Notes: generated by a model not told the origin, from the letters alone. A DNA stretch of 64,000 nt from Pseudovibrio japonicus (GCF_014651595.1 NZ_BMXE01000008.1:1-64000), one strand, 5' to 3'. Counted from the stretch's first letter, positions 1 to 9,172 are shown. Made by a program: numbers and translations.

Positions 1-55
1 GCTCGTCAGGCTCATAACCTGAAGGTCGTAGGTTCAAATCCTACCCCCGCAACCA
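1..55 (+). tRNA. tRNA-fMet (CAU), 3' portion; 5' end outside window
   Basis: The window opens inside a tRNA. The anticodon arm has a 5-bp stem around loop CTCATAA (anticodon CAT). A T-arm (GTAGG TTCAAAT CCTAC) and the acceptor 3' strand with encoded CCA at 53-55 follow. The acceptor strand ends CCCCGCA-A-CCA. In alphaproteobacterial initiator tRNAs this A faces C1, the unpaired end that marks initiators, so I call it initiator rather than elongator. The 5' acceptor and D-arm are outside the window, so the C1:A72 mismatch itself cannot be seen. Confidence 0.9.
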
Positions 56-61
56 AATATC

Positions 62-96
62 AAAACCCGCTAAGCTCTCGGCTTGGCGGGTTTTTT
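62..96 (+). terminator. Rho-independent terminator after tRNA-fMet
   Basis: A near-perfect inverted repeat (AAAACCCGC...GCGGGTTTT, with an AAGC/GCTT extension and one bulged base) is followed by a run of six T. It begins seven bases after the tRNA CCA, as expected for the terminator of a tRNA transcript. Confidence 0.85.
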
Positions 97-223
97 CGTG
101 GTGCGGAACTTGATAAACCGGACCAGCATTGGAACTCAATTTGCGCCTAGTGCATCGGATGAGAAAGATGTTGGATCTGCATTTGGCCATCTCTTTACAT
201 GATGGCTAGCTTTTCCCAGCTGA

Positions 224-970
224 CTAGTTGCCTGTATCGGATCTCATGTCGTCAAGAAAGGCTTCTATTCGGGCGGCATTCACGCCAAGATCACCCTCTC
301 CCACTCTTGAGCGGGAGCGCATGTCGAGTATTGAGCCGGTTCCGTCAGGGGTGATCCTGATAACGATGTCGTCAGCAAACCCGAACAGCCTGGAGTAGGC
401 CACAGCTTCAACCTCTCCCACTTCAGGTCTTTGGCCAAGTATCTGCCACCCGCGCGATCTGATCAGGCTCAGAGCGATGTTGTAGGTTGTATCTGGAGGC
501 GTGGACAGGTGCAGTGGGACAATATCGGGATAGCTTTGGCGTTGCTGCTGTGCGACGGCAGCGCCTCCATAGTTGGTGGCAACTGGTGCTGCCCAATACA
601 TGGGCGGGTTTTGCGTGTCGGTCGTGATGTCATTGATAAGCGGGTATTCAAACTGGCCGTATAGCATCTCTGCGCCAACACCGACCATTGGGACCGTTAT
701 GATAAAGGCCAGAATTGCAGAGAGAAGGCCGCGGCGCTTTTTAAGCAGTATCGCGGCCAGTGCAATCAGCGAAAGGACAAATGCAATTGCCGCAAGGGTT
801 GAGAAGATAACTGCCAGTATTACACCGGGAAGCACGCCCCACCAATCCTCCCGATAACCGACACCCGCCAGAAAGAGGCCGCAGATTGCAATTATCGCAA
901 GGACGAGCGAGCATATGGATAGTTTCGATGAGGGAGGCGTTGGTGGTGTTTGAATTACACTTTCCGACAT
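224..970 (-). CDS. DUF1499 family membrane protein
   Basis: A 248-residue protein. The first ~105 residues hold three hydrophobic segments (about residues 16-37, 45-75 and 80-102, the middle one long enough to be two helices). The C-terminal ~110 residues match the DUF1499 pattern: a PDIVPL entry, a GW motif, a GFxDDIVIRI strand and the closing SRSRVGEGDLGVNAxRI block. Family function is unknown; members are usually membrane-anchored with the domain outside the membrane. The start at 970 has a weak GAGAAA upstream. The gene stands alone between tRNA-fMet and an AT-rich gap. I see no operon partner. Confidence 0.85.
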   Translation of the reverse strand: MSESVIQTPPTPPSSKLSICSLVLAIIAICGLFLAGVGYREDWWGVLPGVILAVIFSTLAAIAFVLSLIALAAILLKKRRGLLSAILAFIITVPMVGVGAEMLYGQFEYPLINDITTDTQNPPMYWAAPVATNYGGAAVAQQQRQSYPDIVPLHLSTPPDTTYNIALSLIRSRGWQILGQRPEVGEVEAVAYSRLFGFADDIVIRITPDGTGSILDMRSRSRVGEGDLGVNAARIEAFLDDMRSDTGN

Positions 971-1288
971 GATCTGGTTTCTCGAGTTTCACGTAATTAC
1001 TATTAACTCACAAGATGTGCTGAGAACGACAGCTCAATGAGCTTACACTGATAAGTGTATACAGGTCTATGTGAAATATAAGATAAGTATACCAACCTTT
1101 GATTATGCGAAATTTATTCTAATTTCATGATTTTAAGTTAGTACATCAGATCATCTTTATTAATCAATATTTCACATCCTACTTCAAGAATACTGCATTA
1201 CTCCTCGGCAGTATGGCAGTACTAAAATATTGAGATTAGCGACAGTGAGCTTGTTGCCGCAAATATTGTTGTTCGGAGAGACTAATCG
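971..1288. other. AT-rich intergenic region between divergent genes
   Basis: About 320 bases separate the DUF1499 gene (minus) from the multicopper oxidase gene (plus). It is clearly more AT-rich than its surroundings and should hold both promoters. I see no clear operator, RNA structure or reading frame. A GGAGAG ribosome-binding site lies just before the oxidase ATG at 1289. Confidence 0.5.
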
Positions 1289-3229
1289 ATGAAAACTACT
1301 CCTCCATCTTCTGCAAGAGAAATAAACCATGTCCGTCGTCGGTTGCTTAAAGGCACGGTTGCGAGCAGCGCACTTCTGGGTTTGAACCTGGCAGGATGGG
1401 GGCCAACACTCAGTTTTGCTCAACCTGCGAGGCGGGTGACCTTGCTTGATCCATCAAGTCAGGAGAAATTTGTGAATCCGCTTCCTATGCCCAAGCGACT
1501 TTACACCGAGGAAGGTGACAGTCTGGTTCTGCCCATTGTGGAAGTAGAGCAATGGGTAGGCTTGAAGGATGCGAACGGAAACCACCTTACAACAACGTTT
1601 TACGGCTTTGAATATGAGGACGGGTCAGGATCACCGGGTCCAACGATTGTCACAAGGCAAAATCAGAATATTTCCGTAGAGTTTGAAAACCAATTGCCAA
1701 ACGACAAGCCGCCAATCTTCCCAGTTGATACAAGCTTGCATGTTCCGCACATTGATAACTTCGATCAGGAAAAACCAGTGGTTATCCATTTGCATGGCGG
1801 CCACACCCTGCCTGAGAACGATGGCGCTCCGCTCGCTTGGTATACCCAGAACTATCAGTCTAAAGGGGAGGACTTCGTAAATGAAGGTTATAATTATCAC
1901 AACACTCAGGAGGCCTGCTGTTTGTGGTATCATGACCATACCGTTGGAATGACGCGGTTGAATGTATACGGCGGGCTTGCTGGCTTTTACCTGATCAAAG
2001 ACGAAAACGAAGATCGCCTGATCGCCGAGAACATTATTCCCAATGACAGCAATATGATTGAGCTGGTGATCTCAGACGCATTGTTTGATGTTCAGGGTAA
2101 TCTCTATAATCCCGGCACTCATGGTCAGCCTATCAACCCGATCATTCAAAAGGAAATTCAGGATGACTGGCCAAACCCGACAGTCCTGGATGAGTTCTTT
2201 GGCGACTTCATAATGGTCAACGGGATGACGTGGCCCAAGCATGAGGTTGAGCCAACGCGATATCGGTTGCGCCTACTCAACGGTTCCAGTTCAAGAAGTT
2301 ATGTCCTCGAGTTTGAGAACGGGATGGAGTTCTATCAGATCGGTTCGGACGGCGGCTTTCTGGACTCGCCTGTGCAGCTCACACAGTTGGTTATCACCCC
2401 TGCTGAGCGCATGGATATTATCATTGACTTTACCGAGCATGCTGGTGAGCAAATCATCCTGAAGAACCTCGGACCAGAGTTGCCATTTAGAGGCTATGTG
2501 GACCCACAAGGTCCCGAAGGCTCTATGAAGCTTGTCTATAACGACGGCGGAGATCTGGCGATCACAAACGGGATGGATGGCCTTGCCCCAATCGCCCCTC
2601 CAGAATCCTCTGGTGTCGTCATGCGGTTCGATGTGGGGTCTGCAGAGGATAGTGTTCAGCCACAGGCAACAAACTTCAACCCGGCAGTGGAACTCCGCAC
2701 GCCGCTTGTACCGCTTCCACGAAATAATCCAGCGGTGGTGAGGCAACTCCCGCTCTTCAACCTCAGGGACGATATCGATCGAACAATCGTTCTTCTAGGA
2801 ACGATGGAGCGTGGCTCACTGTTCTTTATGGATGAAATCACCGAGATTATTGAGCCTGACACGGTTGAGATCTGGGAGATCTACAATACAACCGGCTCAG
2901 CACACCCAATTCACATCCACCAGGTACAGTTCGAAATCCTGAACCGACAGGAATTCGACGGGGATTTGGTAATGCGCGATCAGCCACTTATGGAAACAGG
3001 CCGCACATTCCAAGGCGCAACGCTGGACTTCCATGGCCTTAAAGGCGATCCGATACCACCACAGCCAAATGAGCAAGGCCGCAAAGACACTGCTTTAGCT
3101 CTAGCCGGACAAGTGACCCGCTTAATTATGCGCTTTGACACCCCCGGACAATACGTCTGGCACTGCCACATCATCACCCACGAAGACTACGACATGATGC
3201 GCAAGCTAGAGGTTAGGCCTGTTTCGTGA
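1289..3229 (+). CDS. Tat-exported multicopper oxidase (CueO/bilirubin-oxidase-like)
   Basis: A 646-residue multicopper oxidase. The N-terminus carries a twin-arginine signal (RRRLLKG at about residues 17-23, then a hydrophobic stretch ending near SFAQP), so the enzyme should fold in the cytoplasm and act in the periplasm. All copper motifs are present: HLHGGH near residue 167, WYHDHT near 212, HPIHIHQ near 538 and WHCHIITHEDYDM near 624. The Cys, the downstream His and an axial Met fit a type 1 site. The GGAGAG before ATG 1289 supports the start. The family couples one-electron oxidation of copper(I), metals or phenols to reduction of O2 to water. No copper-efflux partner lies beside it, so the substrate is open. 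Confidence 0.92.
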   Translation: MKTTPPSSAREINHVRRRLLKGTVASSALLGLNLAGWGPTLSFAQPARRVTLLDPSSQEKFVNPLPMPKRLYTEEGDSLVLPIVEVEQWVGLKDANGNHLTTTFYGFEYEDGSGSPGPTIVTRQNQNISVEFENQLPNDKPPIFPVDTSLHVPHIDNFDQEKPVVIHLHGGHTLPENDGAPLAWYTQNYQSKGEDFVNEGYNYHNTQEACCLWYHDHTVGMTRLNVYGGLAGFYLIKDENEDRLIAENIIPNDSNMIELVISDALFDVQGNLYNPGTHGQPINPIIQKEIQDDWPNPTVLDEFFGDFIMVNGMTWPKHEVEPTRYRLRLLNGSSSRSYVLEFENGMEFYQIGSDGGFLDSPVQLTQLVITPAERMDIIIDFTEHAGEQIILKNLGPELPFRGYVDPQGPEGSMKLVYNDGGDLAITNGMDGLAPIAPPESSGVVMRFDVGSAEDSVQPQATNFNPAVELRTPLVPLPRNNPAVVRQLPLFNLRDDIDRTIVLLGTMERGSLFFMDEITEIIEPDTVEIWEIYNTTGSAHPIHIHQVQFEILNRQEFDGDLVMRDQPLMETGRTFQGATLDFHGLKGDPIPPQPNEQGRKDTALALAGQVTRLIMRFDTPGQYVWHCHIITHEDYDMMRKLEVRPVS

Positions 3230-3342
3230 GGGGGATGGAAATTGGTTGTGCGAATTATTGACACGATCTCTATGGTGTGTATTCGGGTGGTAATGCACCT
3301 CCAATTTATGGCCTAGTTTGCAGTAGAGCTATGTCGCCAATT

Positions 3343-4250
3343 TCAGTTGTATTGCGAGTGTTCTTCCATCAATGGCCACGCTGGCCTTTTGTTGCTGTAA
3401 GTTCGGAGCCAGTTTTTTGCTTCTGCTTGTGCCTGTTTGATACCTTCAAAGCAGACCTGATCGTGCCATTCTTGTCGGACTGTGCTGATATTTTGTTCCA
3501 CATATGCATTTTGAGCAGGCATTCCAGGCTTAAAACGCCGGGTCTGGATGTTATCCGGGCGGTTGTCCGCACGACTTACCGTAGGCTTGCCCCGCCATTC
3601 AATAATCTGCTTTAAAGTCCGCATGACACTGAGTGCGGGCAGGTAGAAGTCAACTTCGATATCCAGCCTTTTCTGATAAAGTCATTAAGGGTATCGAGTG
3701 TATGTGACTGTCCGCCATCTTCCAGTACATTCGATAGACCGCTTATGGCTCGAAGCAAAGCCATTGATATTGCGGAAATAAAGAAAACTCAGAGCAACCC
3801 CTCAGGTTCAGTTGGTTGTGGTTAAACGCGCCAGCCAGTCCGCATTGGCTGCACTCTCGTTACGCCTGTTGCTCATACCGGTAGCAGTATATACTCGCAC
3901 AGAGGTGCAGGATGTCAGAACGATGGAATTCACGTTTATCTCAACGGCACATATAGCCACCTCACTGCGACAAGTTGACTTCAGTTTTTTGCAACCGTTT
4001 CGTTCAAAAGTTCATTATGTAGCGATAGTCGGCATATATTTTGGGGAACGACGCAGCACTGCTTCCGTAGATTTCAACGGCTAGATCAGCTGTGCATCAA
4101 AACCACGGAATCTTGCACTCTGTTTCTAATGGTCGCCGAGCTCATGCATCGCTCCCTTGACTGCTGAGCGACCGGCATACGGGTTTCACCTTGCTTCAAA
4201 ATAGCAATGATCTGCGTACCATTGAAACTAGATTTCTTCTTTAAATCAGT
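3343..4250 (-). mobile_element. Decayed IS3-family insertion sequence (orfA and orfB relics)
   Basis: Read on the minus strand, 4245-4110 keeps an IS3 OrfA N-terminus (KKKSSFNGTQIIAILKQ, later CMSSATI), the usual helix-turn-helix of that protein. Further on, 3730-3343 keeps the OrfB C-terminus: DTLNDFIRKG, a frame change near 3661, then IEVDFYLPALSV and QIIEWRGKP, and finally QNAYVEQ and TVRQEW. The stretch between is too degraded to align by eye. Stops and frameshifts rule out an active transposase, and I could not identify terminal inverted repeats. The region separates the multicopper oxidase from the glycan cluster. Confidence 0.8.
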
Positions 4251-4315
4251 CCTCAATATTAGGCGTCAATATCTCTATTTTAAAACTCGCTAAATGCTGG
4301 GGAGTTATCAATAGG

Positions 4316-4927
4316 TCAAGCAATCATATCGAAATATTTTTTGAAAATCGTGTTAATTCTATATCTTCTCGTTGGCATTAAATAAGCTCTGGAGCAATCC
4401 TTAAGAACCCAATTATTCCTCTCAATGAAATCTTGAAGTAATTCTCGCTCCCTTAAGAAATTGTGGGAACCTGTATTGTTTGCTTTTTCGTAGAAGCTTT
4501 TTGACGCCTTAAAATCAAAGCCAAAGATAGTGACTCTTGACGGGTTACATTGAGCTAGCAAGTAGGTGACCATTGCTCCAACAGAGGGTCTTGCTTCCAA
4601 GTTGGAATGTAACCTGCTCCATAATACTAAGGGGAAAAAAAGCTCGTTGCTTTGACTTGCTGATAGTATGCGATCTTTGGGGGACATGTATACTTTGTAG
4701 TCGCAGTCATAACTTTGATAAATGTCTTTGACGAGTTTGAAGGTGCTGTAACACCATACATTTGTCTTCGCACCAAAGCTGGTTTCCAGAGGAATAATTA
4801 TGCCGCGGTTCATTCTGATGACAATGTCATGGGAATCAATTTCACTCCCATATTCATAGCTAAAAAGATTTTGAGAGTTGCCGACAACTGCGACGGATTT
4901 ATTGGCAAGATATCTCTTGAGTTGCAT
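4316..4927 (-). CDS. GT29 (eukaryotic-type sialyltransferase fold) family glycosyltransferase
   Basis: A 203-residue protein with the sialylmotifs of CAZy family GT29 in order. The L motif is at residues 12-41 (VAVVGNS, then GSEIDSHDIVIRMNR). The S-motif-like segment is at 114-137 (PSVG to FGF). The very-small motif HxxxxE is at H155-E160. GT29 enzymes move sialic acid from CMP-sialic acid to glycans. Compact bacterial members exist, but their donors are mostly untested. No signal peptide or transmembrane anchor is visible, so a cytoplasmic enzyme acting on lipid-linked or nascent glycan is likely. It is the last gene of a four-gene minus-strand set, 19 bases behind the previous one. No CMP-sialic-acid synthesis genes are in the window, so the donor is uncertain. 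Confidence 0.75.
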   Translation of the reverse strand: MQLKRYLANKSVAVVGNSQNLFSYEYGSEIDSHDIVIRMNRGIIIPLETSFGAKTNVWCYSTFKLVKDIYQSYDCDYKVYMSPKDRILSASQSNELFFPLVLWSRLHSNLEARPSVGAMVTYLLAQCNPSRVTIFGFDFKASKSFYEKANNTGSHNFLRERELLQDFIERNNWVLKDCSRAYLMPTRRYRINTIFKKYFDMIA

Positions 4928-4946
4928 TTCAGGTCATTTCCGCAGT

Positions 4947-5585
4947 CTAAAGGTCGCTTACAAATTTTGGACTCACCGCCTCAGGGTTACTGGGTGGTTG
5001 AACTGGGTTGAGGGCTCTTGCACAGTCAACCTCTCCGTGTAGTTCTGACTTAATTAGATCAATCTCAACTTGTGCATCTTGAGGCATGACACCGACAACT
5101 GAGTTTAAGTCACTCACATAACCTCTAATTTGTTGTCGAATACAGCTATTGATTTGATCAGGTACTACACCCGCCGCTTTCATTTCGTCTGCTGCGGTAG
5201 TTTTTTTTCTCGGGTATCGATGCAGGTTCTCAATGATTATACCGCAGGTCCATGTCGGAGATTGGTTGTAAAAGGCATGGAAGTTCCGGACGAATACAAT
5301 ATCTATAACTTTTGGACCAACTCCGGCCTTATGAAGTCGACTTGCACTTATAAAGTTCTCTGCGGTACGTTGAGCTACGTCTTTTTGATAAATTTGTTGC
5401 CAGTCTTCAAGTGTATATCGGTCATTGTTTAAGGTTACACTTCCATTTATAACACTGTTTCGAGCAGGGGCTCCTTTTGAGATACAGTGACAATATCCGT
5501 CGTAGGAATGCAAGAGCTTCATCTGTAAGGATGGTAAGTAAAATGCCCATGAAGCAATATTTGCAGTGACTCTGGTGGCGTTCAC
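4947..5585 (-). CDS. Hypothetical protein of the glycan cluster (possibly 5'-damaged)
   Basis: I do not recognise a family with confidence. From a GTG at 5585 the frame gives 212 residues. The stretch LHKAGVGPKVIDI followed by TCGIIIENL resembles the N-lobe of small-molecule or sugar kinase-like folds, which is only a suggestion. No signal peptide or membrane helix is seen. The reading frame stays open upstream of the GTG to a TGA near 5685, encoding a plausible protein-like stretch (ERFWRRH...) without ATG/GTG/TTG near its beginning. Protein-like sequence also continues before that TGA. The gene may therefore have lost its N-terminus to a nonsense mutation. It lies between the GT29 and pyruvyl transferase genes. 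Confidence 0.55.
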   Translation of the reverse strand: MNATRVTANIASWAFYLPSLQMKLLHSYDGYCHCISKGAPARNSVINGSVTLNNDRYTLEDWQQIYQKDVAQRTAENFISASRLHKAGVGPKVIDIVFVRNFHAFYNQSPTWTCGIIIENLHRYPRKKTTAADEMKAAGVVPDQINSCIRQQIRGYVSDLNSVVGVMPQDAQVEIDLIKSELHGEVDCARALNPVQPPSNPEAVSPKFVSDL

Positions 5586-5761
5586 TCTTACTTGCTTCTT
5601 AAAGAAACGATTAGGCTTCGGTAGTTTAACAGTCTCTAGAGTAATAATGTGTCTTCTCCAAAAACGCTCTCACTCAGGGTAATATGCAAATTTGTCGTGA
5701 TGCTCGACGTTAATATTTGCTGGTCAAGAACTTCGAAGAGACGTAAATACCTTTGAAAGAT

Positions 5762-6730
5762 TTAGCAAGAACAAACTGCGTCAAACATTTTTTTCGTTTG
5801 AACGGATGCATTTTCGAGGTTTTCTTTAAGGTTTCCCTGCTCCTGCTCACTCCAGCTCCATTCTTCTGGAGAAGCAGATACTAGGTGTTTAAGATCTGAG
5901 AAGACACGGTTCGTATTCAAGCCCATGTCATGCAGCAGGTATGTGATCTTCTGAGTATTGGAGGCAACTGAGATGAAAGGAGTCCCTGCACAGAGTGCGA
6001 GGCAAGCACCATGGAAACGACCAGTGATATATAGCTCTCTAGAGCTGAGAAATTGTGAGAGTCCCACCTCATCGTCAAAGCAGGTGTAATGCTTCAGGCC
6101 GCAGACCAAACGGTATCTGAAGTCTTTGATGGGATGTGATGTGATAGGAGATCTTCTGCGTGGACGAATGCTAGCATAATAATTCTCGCCTGCGGCAGAC
6201 TTGAAAGCATTATATAAACCGCGACTTGTGTTTCTCCTGAGTGCATCGCCCCATGCAATGCCAATACGGTGAGAAATTGCTGATACAGGTCTGGAACTAA
6301 CGAGACTAAGATCTGGGCAGTATTGTGCTTCAATACCTAGAGAGTTAAGATTTCTTTGGCTGTTTGTGTCTCTAAGAGAAACATAACTTGCTGCTTTAAT
6401 TACTTCAGACCATTCTACCGGATTGTCCTGCCAGATACTGTTGATTAGTGCAATGCGTGTCTTAGTAGTGAAAGCATCAAAAATCCTCATACACTTCTCT
6501 GCGTCGTCGCTTCCGCTGTGAAATGAGCCTTCACCATTTATGAGAATGATATCCGCCTTTCTGGCCTGCTCAACAAAAGAAGTATCTTCCCACCAACTGG
6601 AGCCGACTCGAGACGAAGCAGTTAGCTTAAAACCCCGTAGAGACATTTCGCGTCTTATCACGCGCGATACAGCGCGACATCCATGGTGCCATGTGTCGAG
6701 TGTGTCATTCAATAGAACGTAATTAGGCAT
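5762..6730 (-). CDS. Polysaccharide pyruvyl transferase family protein
   Basis: A 322-residue soluble protein of the polysaccharide pyruvyl transferase (PS_pyruv_trans) family. Visible signatures are the N-terminal NDTxDTWHHGCRA loop, IILINGEGSFH near residue 60, an SLRDTNS block near 120, and the C-terminal ITGRFHGACLALCAGTPFI motif near 235, with the family's conserved RFHG. Members add pyruvate ketals from phosphoenolpyruvate to exopolysaccharide or cell-wall sugars, or act as related nucleotide-sugar transferases. Its ATG overlaps the stop of the upstream ELM1-like gene (TAATG), so the two are translationally coupled. The neighbouring glycosyltransferase supports a role in surface glycan decoration; the acceptor is unknown. 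Confidence 0.8.
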   Translation of the reverse strand: MPNYVLLNDTLDTWHHGCRAVSRVIRREMSLRGFKLTASSRVGSSWWEDTSFVEQARKADIILINGEGSFHSGSDDAEKCMRIFDAFTTKTRIALINSIWQDNPVEWSEVIKAASYVSLRDTNSQRNLNSLGIEAQYCPDLSLVSSRPVSAISHRIGIAWGDALRRNTSRGLYNAFKSAAGENYYASIRPRRRSPITSHPIKDFRYRLVCGLKHYTCFDDEVGLSQFLSSRELYITGRFHGACLALCAGTPFISVASNTQKITYLLHDMGLNTNRVFSDLKHLVSASPEEWSWSEQEQGNLKENLENASVQTKKMFDAVCSC

Positions 6731-7770
6731 TATGCTGCTGTCCGAGTAACTTTCTTGTTGAGCTCATTATGAACTGCCGCGAGAAACGTCTCTCTCCAGG
6801 AAACAGAGGGAAAACGCCGTGATTTGAGATCAATACGAGGAGTATTTATCGCATCAACAAGCAGTATCTGGTCAGTGGAAGATTGCTCTTCTAAGAATTG
6901 CGTTATTCTTCTTTCTTTGGGAAGTGATTGTTCAAACACCGCAAGTGTTTTCGCTGAGGCCGTAAGCGCTTCTGAAACCATTGATACGCTTTCCGCGCTT
7001 ACGATAGCCGCAGCTGCGTTGTTTAGCAAAGAACTCATGCTTGCTCGATCACCTCGGTTGAACAGGACCAACTGCTCTATCTCGAGGTTATTCTTATTAA
7101 TGTATTCTTGAATAACGCGTTCATTTTTCGTTCCGGTCCTATGCGAAGTCGTAATCTTCAGGGATAGTTGGTTTTCTTCTGCAATTGAGGCTGCAAATAA
7201 TAGGACTTTCTCATAGAATTGGGTTGAGTAAATAAGTGAGCCTGCATCCCCGCCGAAGGCTACGAGTAGGTCGTTCCTTTCATCATGGGGGAGTAGTTCC
7301 TCATGATTAATTTGAGAGGGAGCACAAGGAAGGCGGTATTCACTCGCTTTTGTAATATGGCCGGGATGTGAGATCACCATATCAATCATATGGTTTGGAA
7401 CGCGTTTGAGTTCACCCAAATGGATTGAAAATGCTCCCAATTTGGATAGGTAAGCAGCCGGGATCTCGCCTGCACCCAATGTGGAGATCACGAATGCACC
7501 ATTTATTTCCTCTCTAGCTGGAATGTCCCCGACGCAAAACCATGAAGCAATCTGATCCCATGCTCCCCCGTCATTCTTCTGCTGAAGAAGGCGGAGATAC
7601 AGAGCCTCCAACACTCGGCTTCGAAACTTGATGTTAATTAACCTGACTTTACCGCCAAACTCATTGGCTAGTGCTTTCGCAAGTCCTAGAAGGTTGTTTT
7701 GATCTCCCAAGATACTACAGCTAATTACAAAGATATCTTTAGTAGTATTTGCCATGTTTTTATTTTTCAT
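6730..7770 (-). CDS. ELM1/GtrOC1-like family protein
   Basis: A protein of about 350 residues resembling the bacterial 'mitochondrial fission ELM1' family, which has a GT-B-like glycosyltransferase fold. Signatures are a glycine-rich GGDAGS segment, KITTSHRTG in the middle, and the SAESVSMVSEALTA motif near the end that forms the nucleotide-sugar pocket in related folds. Bacterial members often sit in lipopolysaccharide or polysaccharide loci; the reaction is not established. The start is uncertain: the frame is open to a GTG at 7845, and ATGs occur at 7800, 7770 and 7755, none with a good ribosome-binding site. I chose 7770 because homology begins soon after. It is the first gene of the glycan cluster and its stop overlaps the next start. 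Confidence 0.65.
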   Translation of the reverse strand: MKNKNMANTTKDIFVISCSILGDQNNLLGLAKALANEFGGKVRLINIKFRSRVLEALYLRLLQQKNDGGAWDQIASWFCVGDIPAREEINGAFVISTLGAGEIPAAYLSKLGAFSIHLGELKRVPNHMIDMVISHPGHITKASEYRLPCAPSQINHEELLPHDERNDLLVAFGGDAGSLIYSTQFYEKVLLFAASIAEENQLSLKITTSHRTGTKNERVIQEYINKNNLEIEQLVLFNRGDRASMSSLLNNAAAAIVSAESVSMVSEALTASAKTLAVFEQSLPKERRITQFLEEQSSTDQILLVDAINTPRIDLKSRRFPSVSWRETFLAAVHNELNKKVTRTAA

Positions 7771-7845
7771 TCTGGGTAAAGAGATAAAATTAGATACCAT
7801 ATTTTTATAATCTGTACACCTTTGTGGGGCAAAAATACTCCTCAC

Positions 7846-8513
7846 AAAATAGATGGATCTAAAATTTAAGTCATCATTACCTTGCGTAAGTTTGTGATTT
7901 TTTTGAAAAAATCTTATCTCAATTGGATGACAACAATTGGAGAAAATGTCCGGAGGATAAGCTTTAGGGCGCCTTCACTGAACATATGCTAAATAGCTAG
8001 ATCAGAGATGGCGTAAAGCCATCGAACGAGACACGTGGGAGGCAACCAAGCGGCGGTGGTCATCTAAAACAATCAATAAAACGACATGGTTACAGGTGAG
8101 ATCGTATGTGCATGCAAAGATCTTTGGCGACATAACGCTATTGCAAAGTTTCTTTGAGATGGGGACGCAGCAGACCTTTGTGGCGCCATACGTCGGCACA
8201 CCTCTGGTGCTGAGTAGTACTCAACTGGATGTGTTTCAGGGTTATCAGCATGAAGAAAACTCTTAACGGGTGTGAAGTCGGCGTAACCAACATCTACGGG
8301 CAATCTGCTGATTGGAACCGTGACGCTCCGCAACGTTTCACCTTAACCCGCTACGCTTGTATGCGACTTAAATTGCACTCTGCAAGATAAATCCGCTAAT
8401 GACCTATTGTCATAAAAGTTGCAAAACGAGCTAAATTGACCGCTTTCCAAGTATAATGTTTCCCGACTACGCAGCCTTCACAGCACCAAGCCCCGCGAAA
8501 TGCCCTGTCGTAT
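7846..8513. other. Intergenic region, no confident gene
   Basis: About 670 bases upstream of the glycan cluster and downstream of the YheO-type regulator. The left part (to about 7990) is AT-rich and probably holds the promoter of the minus-strand glycan genes. The plus frame from 7997 to 8266 is open for about 89 codons without a convincing start and without a family I recognise; it may be a gene remnant. I see no clear RNA or repeat. Confidence 0.4.
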
Positions 8514-9158
8514 CTAAACTATCTTACCACGGGCGCTTTTCAGGTCGTTATAGATGGTTGCGCGGCTGACGCCTAAGACGCGGGCTATGTAAGAGGCAGC
8601 GTGTTTCTCTCGCAAGGCGTCTGTACCCAATATGGCCGAGAGCAGGTCTTTGCGGTCAGTGCGGTCGAGTGCTTCAACGGATTTGTTGCGCGCTTGGCAC
8701 CAGTTCACGATGAACAGGTTCATCTTTTCGTGCCAGTCGTTCTTGAACAGGGCTTCAGAGCCTTGAGTAGTGGCCGGTGTCCCAATCAGTGCCGTGATCG
8801 CATTCTGTGCGGCCATGATTTCGGAGAGGTCATAGTTGAAGCAGGCCAGAGCAACCGCTTTCCCGGTATCATCACGTAGCACCGAGCTGATGGAACGGAT
8901 TAGCCGCCCATCCCAATTGACTCGCTCAAACGGGCCGATAACATTCTCGCCCTTGCGAAAGTCGATCTCCGAAAGAAACGAAGGATCGCCAATCTCGCGC
9001 TTAGAAAACGGATTGCAGATATGGGCAACGGTTTCGGTGACAAGGGAGTGAACGACAATTTCAACGTTAGAACCCAGCAGCTTTGAGAGCGCCTCCGCCA
9101 TAGGGACAGCGACGTTCTCAATAACGCGGTTTTCTGGCTCTGCAGCTGGCTCAGTCAT
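8514..9158 (-). CDS. YheO/DauR-type transcriptional regulator
   Basis: About 214 residues. The N-terminal half matches the YheO PAS-like sensor domain (AEALSKLLGSNVEIVVHSL, then the GPFERVNWDGRLIRSISSVLRDDTGK core). The C-terminus (AASYIARVLGVSRATIYNDLKSARG) is the helix-turn-helix typical of DauR-like regulators. DauR represses D-arginine catabolism in Pseudomonas, and relatives commonly control amino-acid or derivative degradation from small ligands. I chose ATG 9158, with GGGGA upstream, over an in-frame ATG at 9188 that lies inside an inverted repeat. The gene follows the deacylase, aminotransferase and EutC-like genes on the same strand and is the likely local regulator of that module. 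Confidence 0.85.
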   Translation of the reverse strand: MTEPAAEPENRVIENVAVPMAEALSKLLGSNVEIVVHSLVTETVAHICNPFSKREIGDPSFLSEIDFRKGENVIGPFERVNWDGRLIRSISSVLRDDTGKAVALACFNYDLSEIMAAQNAITALIGTPATTQGSEALFKNDWHEKMNLFIVNWCQARNKSVEALDRTDRKDLLSAILGTDALREKHAASYIARVLGVSRATIYNDLKSARGKIV

Positions 9159-9172
9159 CTCAGTGTCCCCCG

